DNA from: an uncultured Bacteroidales bacterium
Lineage (GTDB): Bacteria > Bacteroidota > Bacteroidia > Bacteroidales > Muribaculaceae
Direction: 5' to 3'
Length of the DNA: 50,480 nt
Assembly: GCA_902782465.1 (NCBI GenBank)
Contig: CACZNH010000029.1
Location: forward strand, 1-50,480
Made by a program: the position numbers and the translations under genes
The notes under the pieces: generated by a model
Told to the model about the DNA's origin: nothing
Seen by the model: the letters and a program-made list of their open reading frames with translations, nothing else
Database searches by the model: none
Shown here: positions 9,801 to 16,364 of the stretch, one piece after another
How positions within the stretch are numbered: position 1 is the first letter of the stretch
Layout of the letters: every line of letters starts with the position of its first letter

Positions 9801-10306
9801 GGAATACCACGGGTGCCGAGACCACTCGCGTGTGGCTGTTCAGGCTCGTCGATGATTACAGCATCAACCTCGACTTTGACCCCGAGCAGGGCGACATCAC
9901 CGTCACTGGTATCGAGGACGAGACCGTGCAGCACGGCGAGACGGTGACCTTCACCGTGACGCCTGCCGAAGGCTTCACCACTGCTTCGGTGCTGGTCACC
10001 ACCCGGAGCGGCGAGGAAATCATGACAGTGTTGGACGAAGAGACGGGCACCTACTCCTTCACGATGCCTGACGAGGAAGTCATCATCAGCGCCACGTTTG
10101 ACCCGTCGTCAACGCCGGAGCCCCTCCTGGGCGACGTGGACAATGACGGCAAAGTCGATATCGTCGATATCACCACGCTCATCGACTATATCCTGAACGG
10201 CAATGGCGTCATCGACAGCATCAATTCCGATGTGTCGCAAGACGGCAACATCGACATCGTCGACATCACCTCACTCATCGACCTGATTCTCAACGGACAC
10301 GCCTAA
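6857..10306 (+). CDS. Secreted C10 (streptopain-like) cysteine peptidase with C-terminal dockerin-like pair
   Basis: This 1149-residue protein has a signal peptide (MSRIRILLLMTCIVAASAAIA), a Spi-like propeptide (about 22-130) and a C10 peptidase domain (about 135-375). The catalytic Cys167 is in 'YVGCVAVAMAQ', His313 in 'AGHAFVCDGY', and 'HINWGW' follows. Beta-sandwich domains, a repeat-type domain near 745-830 ('VTITAKPNVGWKI') and a second one near 1000-1085 come next. The last 58 residues are two dockerin-like calcium loops, 'DVDNDGKVDIVDIT' and 'DVSQDGNIDIVDIT'. The start at 6857 is chosen over 6764 because it gives the signal peptide and lies after the promoter. The protein is probably exported and cleaves extracellular proteins; the dockerin pair suggests docking to a partner. 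No type IX sorting tail is seen. Confidence 0.9.
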   Translation: MSRIRILLLMTCIVAASAAIANPITEHRAREIASRFMATHSPSTKLAAPATVFTPVAQQAAYYVFNATTADKGFVIVAADDRLPAVLGYSDTGSFDADDVPPALQQWLDGYAAQAEAIAAGASPEVRTTSRAAIAPMLPVRWSQGTPYNVLLPHISGSSNAHAYVGCVAVAMAQVMAYWQYPQRPTTTIPGYTSSSGKTYQVTMPSLSPIDFDWESMHDTYYTNDSTSASCLAVANLMLYSTTAMQSNFAPTTTGGYTRNIPDRLIKYFGYKNSARYIYREDFTTQSWEDIIYSELAAGRPVAYGGNKQSAGHAFVCDGYDGDGRFHINWGWAGKSNGYFLLNLLNPSDEGIGSAAGAYGYVKGQGAAIGLEPDIDGQGGTAAFTFDDLSIIRSNTTRSAASSNFSVTVSGKFVNNTNVTSQFRQGWGLYNMDGELIDVLFIRFSTNALGNGEYISVSNREVSFGAGITSGTYRIKPIYSIYPGEDYKPCIGSDVNYIEVTFGGSYSCTIKGYGTAGSTTGYTVNSCTLDGTMNHGKPVTVTLNVTNTGTTTNDMIYMFVGGEFTAMGLAGIAPGESGDLVFRFTPATAGTKTLYFSLNENNSTYFYSKNITINTMPTADLDVSYRILNITDSVNRIITADRYSIIADITNNGTSAYNEDFSVRLYRINNDETNAGTELLSQTQPLHLAAGQSTSLQFDFDRDLIDGWKYFCYLYYYSAGETVGKGTRWYYLNLTTEPVNPVTRYHVNVNAAPGHGGKVELSGQFVNGKIEPGKTVTITAKPNVGWKISGLEVTDSTGNRVEYSMSDNETYTLVMPESDINVTVNFYRSTGSLFELVQSRQDITEGSTYVLVSRTHNKVMKHWSDGDATFQSDDVVEWLDEGQTVVRLSDEACFFEMTQVADTTVSSNTRTAAYMTTGNGYLRTSNYNVLLQDNIVAESRAWMYVGNGSNCLIRFKDSTSGSNGNWILRYDNENDVFKVMNWNTTGAETTRVWLFRLVDDYSINLDFDPEQGDITVTGIEDETVQHGETVTFTVTPAEGFTTASVLVTTRSGEEIMTVLDEETGTYSFTMPDEEVIISATFDPSSTPEPLLGDVDNDGKVDIVDITTLIDYILNGNGVIDSINSDVSQDGNIDIVDITSLIDLILNGHA

Positions 10307-10327
10307 TCTGTCCGCTACACAAAAAGC

Positions 10328-10364
10328 AGTCGCGCGGCCTGGTTTACCCCAGAGCCGCGCGACT
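10328..10364. terminator. GC-rich hairpin between convergent genes
   Basis: AGTCGCGCGGC pairs with GCCGCGCGACT, with an inner CTGG/CCAG extension. On the minus strand the stem is followed by GCTTTTTG, so it fits best as the terminator of the cytidine deaminase transcript; on the plus strand (after the peptidase gene) there is no T run. Confidence 0.65.
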
Positions 10365-10474
10365 CTATATCATGCCATAAAAAATCCGACATCCACACTC
10401 GATTTGCCCCACGCTTAGGCGCAAAGCCGCTAAGATTCTTAGTCGCCCGAGCGGCCGGCCGTGCGCCAGCCCAA

Positions 10475-10530
10475 AAATTCGTTTAATTCGCGTAATTCGT
10501 GGACAGAAAAAAGTTTCGCGCAATTCGCCG
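10475..10530. repeat. AATTCG-type intergenic repeat (copy 1)
   Basis: The stretch reads AATTCG, TTT, AATTCG, CGT, AATTCG, then TGGACAGA, with a further AATTCG at the 3' side. The same arrangement returns at about 19574-19660, and a shorter piece (AATTCGCCGTTAG) near 38336. Confidence 0.6.
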
Positions 10531-10995
10531 TTAGAACTCGGTGAACGACAGCGGCATCGTGTCCTTGAAGTTGTCCAGGATATAGATTTTCTCCTTGCCG
10601 GCAAGTATCAGCTCGATGTCGTGCCCGTTCTTCTCAAACTCCAGGAAGGCCTGGCGGCACACACCGCAGGGCGCCGTGGGCTCCTCGACAAACTCGCCGC
10701 GTGTGAACGATGTGATGGCCACGGCCTTCACGGGCACGCCCGGATATTTCGCACCGGCGGCATACAGCGCGGCACGTTCGCCGCAGATGCCGGCAAATGC
10801 CGCATTCTCCTGATTAGCACCGATAAACACCTCGCCGTTGTCGAGCTTCAGTGCCGCCCCAACCTTGAAGTTGCTGTAGGGCGAATAGGAGTGCGTGGTG
10901 GCCTCGCGAGCCATGTCCACCAAAATTTTTTGCTCCTCGGTGAGCTCAGTATAAGAATAAATTCTTACCTTTGTGGTGATTTTCTTTTCAGTCAT
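10531..10995 (-). CDS. cdd: Cytidine deaminase
   Basis: This 154-residue enzyme has the homotetrameric cytidine deaminase signature: 'YSNFKVGAAL' (substrate binding), Cys71 with the catalytic Glu73 in 'GICGERAA', and Cys110/Cys113 in 'PCGVC' as the other zinc ligands. It converts cytidine and deoxycytidine to uridine and deoxyuridine in pyrimidine salvage, in the cytosol. The gene stands alone, divergent from the glucosaminidase gene; a box for its own promoter lies at 11027-11034. Confidence 0.92.
   Translation of the reverse strand: MTEKKITTKVRIYSYTELTEEQKILVDMAREATTHSYSPYSNFKVGAALKLDNGEVFIGANQENAAFAGICGERAALYAAGAKYPGVPVKAVAITSFTRGEFVEEPTAPCGVCRQAFLEFEKNGHDIELILAGKEKIYILDNFKDTMPLSFTEF
10966..10973 (+). 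promoter_or_regulatory. Possible -7 box for the glucosaminidase gene, inside cdd
   Basis: TACCTTTG on the plus strand lies within the first codons of cdd (read on the other strand) and 75 bp before the ATG at 11049. No good TTTG element is visible at 19-21 bp, so support is limited. Confidence 0.35.
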
Positions 10996-11026
10996 GTATA
11001 ACAGTATATTTCGCTAACTTGGGACG

Positions 11027-11034
11027 CAAATTTA
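11027..11034 (-). promoter_or_regulatory. -7 box (TAAATTTG) of cdd
   Basis: The minus strand reads TAAATTTG, matching TAnnTTTG, 31 bp upstream of the cdd start codon. It overlaps the leader of the divergent gene. Confidence 0.5.
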
Positions 11035-11048
11035 TAGAAATATTTTCA

Positions 11049-11762
11049 ATGCACAAGCAAATTTCGCATTTTTGCTTGTTTTTTGCGCTTTTTTGCGCCA
11101 TTTCAGCCTCCGCACAGACCAAACAACAACGATATCTGGACTATATTGAGCGCTACAAGGCGATTGCCCTCCAGGGCGAACGCGACTATGGCGTGCCCGC
11201 CAGCATCACCCTGGCACAGGGGCTCCTCGAGAGCTACGTGGGGCAGAGCAAGATGGCCCTCGAGGCCAACAACCACTTCGGCATCAAGGCCTACAACTGG
11301 CAGGGCGAGGTCTATGGCCGCAGCGACTCCACACGTCAGGTGGGCTACCGCAAGTACGGCTCCCCTGAGGACTCTTTCATGGACCACGCACGTTTCCTGC
11401 AGGGGCCGCGTTACAGCATCCTCTACCGCTTTGACGTCACCGACTACCGCAGCTGGGCGCAGGGACTGCGCGACTGCGGCTATGCCGAGGACGTGAACTA
11501 CCCCGCCAAGCTCATCCGCATCATCGAGCAGTATGAGCTCTATGCCCTCAATGGCGGCCACCGCATGGACGGCGCCGTCGTCAAGCAAGTCGTCATCGCC
11601 GAGGAAGAGGAGACCACCGACAGCGGACGCTGGCACCACCGCAAGCGCCGCGCCCGCTCCAGCGACGCCGCCACCCAGCCCCAACAGCCCCAGCCCCAGC
11701 GTCAGGAGACCCACACCCCGCTGCTCCAGGGACGCGTCTCCTCCAGTGCCGACAACGATTAG
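11049..11762 (+). CDS. Secreted glucosaminidase-domain (GH73-like) cell-wall hydrolase
   Basis: This 237-residue protein starts with a signal peptide (MHKQISHFCLFFALFCAISASAQ). The core 'YKAIALQGERDYGVPASITL' followed by 'AQGLLESYVGQSKMALEANN' carries the catalytic glutamate of the glucosaminidase/GH73 family; 'HFGIKAYNWQGEVY' and 'FRKYGSPEDSFMDHA'-like text (here 'YRKYGSPEDSFMDHARFLQG') are also typical. It would cut N-acetylglucosaminyl bonds in peptidoglycan in the periplasm. About 55 residues at the C-terminus are charged and then Gln/Pro-rich and look disordered. The start at 11049 (not 11019) is chosen because it opens directly into the signal peptide. Confidence 0.82.
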   Translation: MHKQISHFCLFFALFCAISASAQTKQQRYLDYIERYKAIALQGERDYGVPASITLAQGLLESYVGQSKMALEANNHFGIKAYNWQGEVYGRSDSTRQVGYRKYGSPEDSFMDHARFLQGPRYSILYRFDVTDYRSWAQGLRDCGYAEDVNYPAKLIRIIEQYELYALNGGHRMDGAVVKQVVIAEEEETTDSGRWHHRKRRARSSDAATQPQQPQPQRQETHTPLLQGRVSSSADND

Positions 11763-11905
11763 TGCGGGCTTGCGCCCGCTGTGGAGTGGCGCCTGTCGGC
11801 GCGTGGATTTGCGGCTTCGCCGCGTGGAGGGGCGCTCCGTTCCCTCCGTGTCATTCCGTCCGCGTGTCACGTGGGCGCGGGCTCTGCCCGCGTCACCCCA
11901 TGAAA
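11763..11905. repeat. Mosaic of different short hairpins joined by GTGGAG
   Basis: The gap after the hydrolase gene holds at least four different palindromes in tandem: GCGGGC-ttgc-GCCCGC, GGCGCC-tgtc-GGCGC, GCGGC-ttc-GCCGC and GCGGGC-tct-GCCCGC. Several are joined by GTGGAG or GTGGA. The arms differ from each other while the connector is conserved. Confidence 0.7.
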
Positions 11906-11935
11906 AAAATCACTTTTTTTCTTTGTCCTGTCCTC

Positions 11936-12042
11936 GACTTGCACTACGTTGCCTGCGGCGAAGGTAGGCTGCGTCTCGGGATTGCAAACAAAAAAAAATT
12001 CATTTTTTGTTTGGCACTCCTCTCGACTTGCACTACCTTTGC
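11936..12042 (+). repeat. Palindromic promoter-carrying element (copy 1, upstream of kbl)
   Basis: An imperfect palindrome of about 85 bp runs from GCGAAGGTAG (11958) to CTACCTTTGC (ends 12042) and is centred on an A-run/T-run (AAACAAAAAA ... TTTTTTGTTT). A preceding ACTACGTTGCCTGC is shared with the second copy at 28396-28487. The right end contains a full promoter, TTTG (12010-12013), 20 bp, TACCTTTG (12034-12041), which drives kbl. Confidence 0.7.
12010..12041 (+). promoter_or_regulatory. kbl promoter (TTTG-N20-TACCTTTG)
   Basis: This is an exact Bacteroidota promoter pair with 20-bp spacing, 54 bp before the kbl start. It forms the right arm of the palindromic element. Confidence 0.75.
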
Positions 12043-12095
12043 ACCAGTCTAATTCAACCTAACATTAAACAACTTTTTAAAAAAGAGAAATTATC

Positions 12096-13286
12096 ATGTA
12101 CGGAAAATTCCAGGAACATCTCCAGAAGGAGCTCGCCGACATCCAGGCTGCCGGCCTGTACAAGAACGAACGCATCATCACCACGCCGCAGCGCGCCGAC
12201 ATCCGCGTGAAGCCCGACGTCGAAGTGCTTAACTTTTGTGCCAACAACTATCTGGGACTGAGCGACAACGCCCGCCTCATCAAGGCTGCCACCGATGTCA
12301 TGTCCCACCATGGCTACGGCATGTCGTCGGTACGTTTCATCTGCGGTACCAGCGATATCCACAAGGAACTCGAGGCTGCCATCGCCGACTATTTCCACAC
12401 CGAGGACGCCATCCTCTACGGCTCCTGCTTTGACGCCAACGGCGGCCTGTTCGAGGCCCTGCTGACCGACGAGGACGCCATCATCAGCGACTCGCTCAAC
12501 CACGCTTCGATCATCGACGGCGTGCGCCTGTGTAAGGCCAAACGGTACCGCTATGCCAACGCCGACATGGCCGAACTCGAGGAGTGCCTCAAGCAGGCCC
12601 AGGAGCAGCGCTTCCGCATCATCGCCACCGATGGCGTCTTCTCGATGGACGGCAACGTGGCTCCCATGGACAAGATCTGTGACCTGGCCGAGAAATATGA
12701 CGCAATGGTCATGGTCGATGAGTCGCACTCGGCAGGTGTCGTAGGTCCCACGGGACACGGCGTGGCCGAGCAGTTCGACATCTACGGCCGCATCGACGTC
12801 TTCACGGGCACATTAGGAAAGGCCTTTGGCGGTGCCATGGGCGGTTTCACCACTGGCCGCAAGGAGATCATCGACATGCTGCGTCAGCGCTCGCGTCCCT
12901 ACCTGTTCAGCAACAGCATTGCCCCCGGCATCGTGGGTGCCAGCATCGAGATGTTCAAGATGCTCAAGGAGAGCAACGCCCTGCACGACAAGCTGGTAGA
13001 TAACGTGAACTACTTCCGCGACAAGATGATTGCCGCCGGCTTCGACATCAAGCCCACCCAGAGCGCCATCTGCGCCGTCATGCTCTACGACGCCAAGCTG
13101 TCGCAGGACTTCGCCGCCGCGCTCCAGCAGGAGGGCATCTACGTCACCGGCTTCTACTATCCCGTCGTTCCCAAGGGACAGGCACGCATCCGCGTACAGG
13201 TATCTGCCGGCCACGAGCGTGAGCACCTCGACAAGTGCATCAACGCCTTCATCAAGATCGGCAAGCAAATGGGAATCATTAAATAA
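12096..13286 (+). CDS. kbl: Glycine C-acetyltransferase (2-amino-3-ketobutyrate CoA ligase)
   Basis: This 396-residue enzyme belongs to the alpha-oxoamine synthase family of fold-type I PLP enzymes. It has 'NFCANNYLGLSDN' (residues 46-58), 'GYGMSSVRFICGT', the PLP-contact 'VDESHS' (Asp208, His211) and the PLP lysine Lys242 in 'TGTLGKAFGGAMGG'. The sequence matches Kbl better than BioF or serine palmitoyltransferase. Kbl converts 2-amino-3-oxobutyrate plus CoA to glycine and acetyl-CoA, the second step of threonine breakdown. No threonine dehydrogenase gene is in the window. It is a single-gene unit with its own promoter. Confidence 0.92.
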   Translation: MYGKFQEHLQKELADIQAAGLYKNERIITTPQRADIRVKPDVEVLNFCANNYLGLSDNARLIKAATDVMSHHGYGMSSVRFICGTSDIHKELEAAIADYFHTEDAILYGSCFDANGGLFEALLTDEDAIISDSLNHASIIDGVRLCKAKRYRYANADMAELEECLKQAQEQRFRIIATDGVFSMDGNVAPMDKICDLAEKYDAMVMVDESHSAGVVGPTGHGVAEQFDIYGRIDVFTGTLGKAFGGAMGGFTTGRKEIIDMLRQRSRPYLFSNSIAPGIVGASIEMFKMLKESNALHDKLVDNVNYFRDKMIAAGFDIKPTQSAICAVMLYDAKLSQDFAAALQQEGIYVTGFYYPVVPKGQARIRVQVSAGHEREHLDKCINAFIKIGKQMGIIK

Positions 13287-13795
13287 ACCTGACTCTCGCC
13301 CGCTGAGGAGTGCGGCTTGACGCCGCGCAGAAAGGTGGAAAAGTGGAGGGTGGCTAATGCCACCGTCGATAAGTGTATCGGTCGCGCCGACAGGCGCCCT
13401 CCACTGCGGCGCCAGCCGCACCTCCACCCCTCCACGGTGCCAACGGCACCTCTCCACCGCGGCGCCAGCCGCATACTAGGGGCAACCGCAATCATAATAA
13501 ACCCTGAAAAACCCCATGACGGGTCGCTGGTGGCACTCCATCGGCGACCTTTCTTTTTTATGCGCCCTTCAGCGCAGTGGGGTGCGGCTCACGCCGCGTG
13601 GAAAGGTGGAAAAGTTGAGGAGCGGCTTCCGCTGCAGTAGATAAGTGTATTGGTCGCGCCCACAGGCGCACTCCACCGCGGCGCCAGCCGCACCTCCACC
13701 ACTCCACGACGCCAACGGCGCCACTCCACGGTGCCAACGGCACCTCTCCACCGCGGCGCCAGCCGCAGCATTGCGGCACTCGCCGCTACACATTA
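13287..13795. repeat. Two related copies of a hairpin-mosaic repeat joined by CTCCAC
   Basis: Two stretches (about 13305-13475 and 13575-13780) share the order: GCGGC-type hairpin, GAAAGGTGGAAAAG, TAAGTGTATYGGTCGCGCC, an AGGCG piece, then hairpins such as GGTGCC-aac-GGCACC and GCGGC-gcca-GCCGC separated by CTCCAC. A few arms differ between the copies. No gene is seen in this gap. Confidence 0.75.
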
Positions 13796-13816
13796 TAATA
13801 AAATTAACGATTTTTC

Positions 13817-13849
13817 TTTGGTGAATTCCAAATTTTGGCATTATCTTTG
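13817..13849 (+). promoter_or_regulatory. Promoter (TTTG-N21-TATCTTTG) of the 14130-19394 secreted-protein pair
   Basis: TTTG at 13817-13820 and TATCTTTG at 13842-13849 are 21 bp apart. Transcription would start near 13855 and leave a leader of about 270 nt before the ATG at 14130. Confidence 0.7.
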
Positions 13850-13854
13850 CAGCA

Positions 13855-14129
13855 CTAATGCAGTAATATGAAGTATCATAAAGTGACTTTGAGCAAAGAG
13901 CAAAGGACAAACATTGATGATTGTATTTATCCTGATGTTGTATAATTCTCTACATATCAAACTATTACAATAGCAATGCTTGACCTCTACCGATGTTGTA
14001 TGCATGATGGCACTCCCCTTACGGGAGCAAAACACCACAAAATCACTTTATCTTCACCGGTTATTACTATTATTAAAACTTAGATGATTATTCTAACCTA
14101 TTTATTTTTAATTTTTTTAAATCATAATT
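13855..14129 (+). other. Long untranslated leader of the 14130 gene
   Basis: This about 275-nt leader has a CTCCC-cttac-GGGAG hairpin near 14015-14030 and an AT-rich 3' half. A 25-codon frame (13869-13946, MKYHKVTLSKEQ...) lies just after the predicted start of transcription; I do not claim it is translated. No known riboswitch class was recognised. Confidence 0.4.
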
Positions 14130-16358
14130 ATGAGACGTAAATTTACAATTCTTTTGTTCGGCCTGCTGTTAGCAGTGGGTTGGGCAAGTAGTGCTTCGGC
14201 TCAGTCTGTGACTAAGCCCACAAGCTACTATGAGGGCTTAACCTACTCGTGGAGCGACCCCACGACTGGTGAGTCTGGGACCGACGTCCCTGCGACCCAG
14301 GTAGCCACTAACCGCTACCAGATTTACGAGTTACTCAGGTTCGTGTACAGGGATAAACGTTTCCCTGGCCCCACCTATTCGGCCTATGCCGATGATGGCA
14401 CAACTCGTGAGGACCCTGTTTACTACGGCGCTATCGGCGGTGGTTGGAACCTCACCTCGGGTGGTGTGCGTGACATTGTAATCACCACGACCAGCACCAA
14501 TGTGAACATCCGCTCCATCGCTGTTTATGCCGGCACAAGCACCAGCGGCACCCCCATCACAAGCTGGATTGCCACCGAGACGCCTGCTGGCACTGAGGAA
14601 GGACAGAATACCCAAGGACAGACTACAACTTTCTATTACTATGGTCTGCCAACTGGCTGGACATCTTCCAGGCATGTTTATCGCTATAACGCTGGAACGA
14701 CCAACAATCCCGTTTACGTTGGTTACATGACCACCGGTGGCACCATCACCATCGACAAGAGCCTGTTCGAGGGACAGACCAACGTAACTGTCGTTATCAA
14801 CGGTAGCGTTGACGAGGGCTCTGAGGCCGAGTCCTTCACTGTGGACGGCGTAATCTGGCTGCCCGCTTCCAACACGCTGACCAACCACACTTGGAACGTG
14901 AACCTTGCGTCTAACGCCAACACCGACGTGACGCGTCCCGACGAGGAAGGTTACACCGTCCTGATTGTGGCACTGCGTGACACGCTGAAACTTGCGCCTG
15001 AGACCGACGCGAGCCGTGACGAGGACAGTTACTTCAACAACCCGACCGACCTGATTAACTACATTGGTGACAACATCAAGTCCGTCAGACTGTTGACCGA
15101 TGGTCTGCGCTTCAACTCCGACATCAACCCCGGTACCATCTTCAACTGCGATGGCACCTACAACCGCTTCTTCTTCCTGAGCAAAGGCCAGGCACGCAAG
15201 AAGAATGGTTTGATTCAGACCCTGGAGCAGCAGAACAACACGCTCTATGGCGAGCAGGTTCCCTTCAAGGAGATGTTCGAGCAGTTCAGCCCCACTAGCG
15301 GTGAGCTCAGTGACACTGTTGAGATCAAGGACTTCTACAGCAAGATGAACAAGGGTCAGATCTTTAACGTGGTTCACGACTGCTCCTCGGTTATCCAGAA
15401 CAACCACTACTTCTCGATGGCAGGTAGGAATGGCAACCAGGAGTATGCTATGGAGGGTATGAACTTCTTCATCCCCGACCTCCGTCTCATGAAGTGGAAA
15501 ACCACTCACACTGAACAGTATTATACCAGTCAATACAATTACAACTATGGTAGCCCAACGACCGCTACCTATAACGTTGACGGCCGTGACATGAACCCGA
15601 TCATGGACTATGACGACAATACGTTCCCGTACTACGATCAGCGTTATGGCAGAAGCACCAACTTCAGTTACTTCGGTGCATGGTGGGCTCAGTATGACTC
15701 GGTTCACAACCACGCGCCCAAGGTAGGTCTGTACAAGCTCCAACTGGATGCTGAAGCCAGCCCCAATGGCGCACCCAAGACCTATGACGTTGTGCTTGAC
15801 TGGACCTCATCGCTGAACACCATGACCGGTGACTCCGTGCCTCAGACCTATACCGTCTACATCGTGAAGACCGATAGCCTGGGCAACGAGTATCATGAGT
15901 ACCTGACCACAACCACAGCCACCTCTTACACCTACCAGGTTCCCCAGGATGATCAGAGTTACAAGATCACCTACATCGTCATGGGTGTTCCCATCGATGA
16001 CCATGAGCGTCCTGGCTTCGTGGGTTGGAGTAATGAGGACTACGTCATCATCCCCGGTACTGAGGACTTCATGGCATTGAATCTGAATCACTACGAGAGT
16101 GACTTCGTGGTCAATGTCGAGAAGAACTACTACCGCAACTACCTCTATCCTGTTAATGACATCCTGAACGGCGTCACGCCCGCAAAGATTCAGGCAGGTG
16201 AAGATTCTTATATCTTGTACCGCGACAATATCGCCGTGGCCAAACTCAGGCTGGCGGTAAGCGGCAGCAGGGTGCTCTTCAAGATTACCTATTTTGATGA
16301 GACTCAAGATACTACGGGACCTAATAATATTAGTATTGCTAACCCCTCTAACAACTGA
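14130..16358 (+). CDS. Large secreted protein, family not recognised
   Basis: This 742-residue protein has a clear signal peptide (MRRKFTILLFGLLLAVGWASSASA). The mature part is Thr/Ser/Tyr/Asn-rich and predicted mostly beta. A fibronectin-III-like segment is visible near residues 555-640 ('TYDVVLDWTSSLNTMTG' ... 'SYTYQVPQDDQSYKITYIV'). No enzyme motif, dockerin or type IX sorting tail was found. It is followed 6 bp later by another large secreted protein, so the two are very likely one operon and may work together at the surface. The promoter lies 280 bp upstream. Confidence 0.75.
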   Translation: MRRKFTILLFGLLLAVGWASSASAQSVTKPTSYYEGLTYSWSDPTTGESGTDVPATQVATNRYQIYELLRFVYRDKRFPGPTYSAYADDGTTREDPVYYGAIGGGWNLTSGGVRDIVITTTSTNVNIRSIAVYAGTSTSGTPITSWIATETPAGTEEGQNTQGQTTTFYYYGLPTGWTSSRHVYRYNAGTTNNPVYVGYMTTGGTITIDKSLFEGQTNVTVVINGSVDEGSEAESFTVDGVIWLPASNTLTNHTWNVNLASNANTDVTRPDEEGYTVLIVALRDTLKLAPETDASRDEDSYFNNPTDLINYIGDNIKSVRLLTDGLRFNSDINPGTIFNCDGTYNRFFFLSKGQARKKNGLIQTLEQQNNTLYGEQVPFKEMFEQFSPTSGELSDTVEIKDFYSKMNKGQIFNVVHDCSSVIQNNHYFSMAGRNGNQEYAMEGMNFFIPDLRLMKWKTTHTEQYYTSQYNYNYGSPTTATYNVDGRDMNPIMDYDDNTFPYYDQRYGRSTNFSYFGAWWAQYDSVHNHAPKVGLYKLQLDAEASPNGAPKTYDVVLDWTSSLNTMTGDSVPQTYTVYIVKTDSLGNEYHEYLTTTTATSYTYQVPQDDQSYKITYIVMGVPIDDHERPGFVGWSNEDYVIIPGTEDFMALNLNHYESDFVVNVEKNYYRNYLYPVNDILNGVTPAKIQAGEDSYILYRDNIAVAKLRLAVSGSRVLFKITYFDETQDTTGPNNISIANPSNN

Positions 16359-16364
16359 TAAGCG

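Noticed and set aside
8222-9934. 570-codon minus-strand open frame inside the C10 peptidase gene
   Set aside because: Its composition (Val/Gly/Asp/His-rich, no motif, no promoter) is that of a shadow frame; the plus strand has a signal peptide, catalytic residues and dockerin loops.
13287-13795. Several long open frames on both strands in the kbl downstream gap
   Set aside because: They arise from the hairpin repeats (Arg/Ser/Pro/Ala-rich products on every frame) and have no start signals.
13869-13946. 25-codon frame in the leader of the 14130 gene
   Set aside because: No homology recognised and no supporting start signal; length is within chance. Kept only as a remark on the leader.
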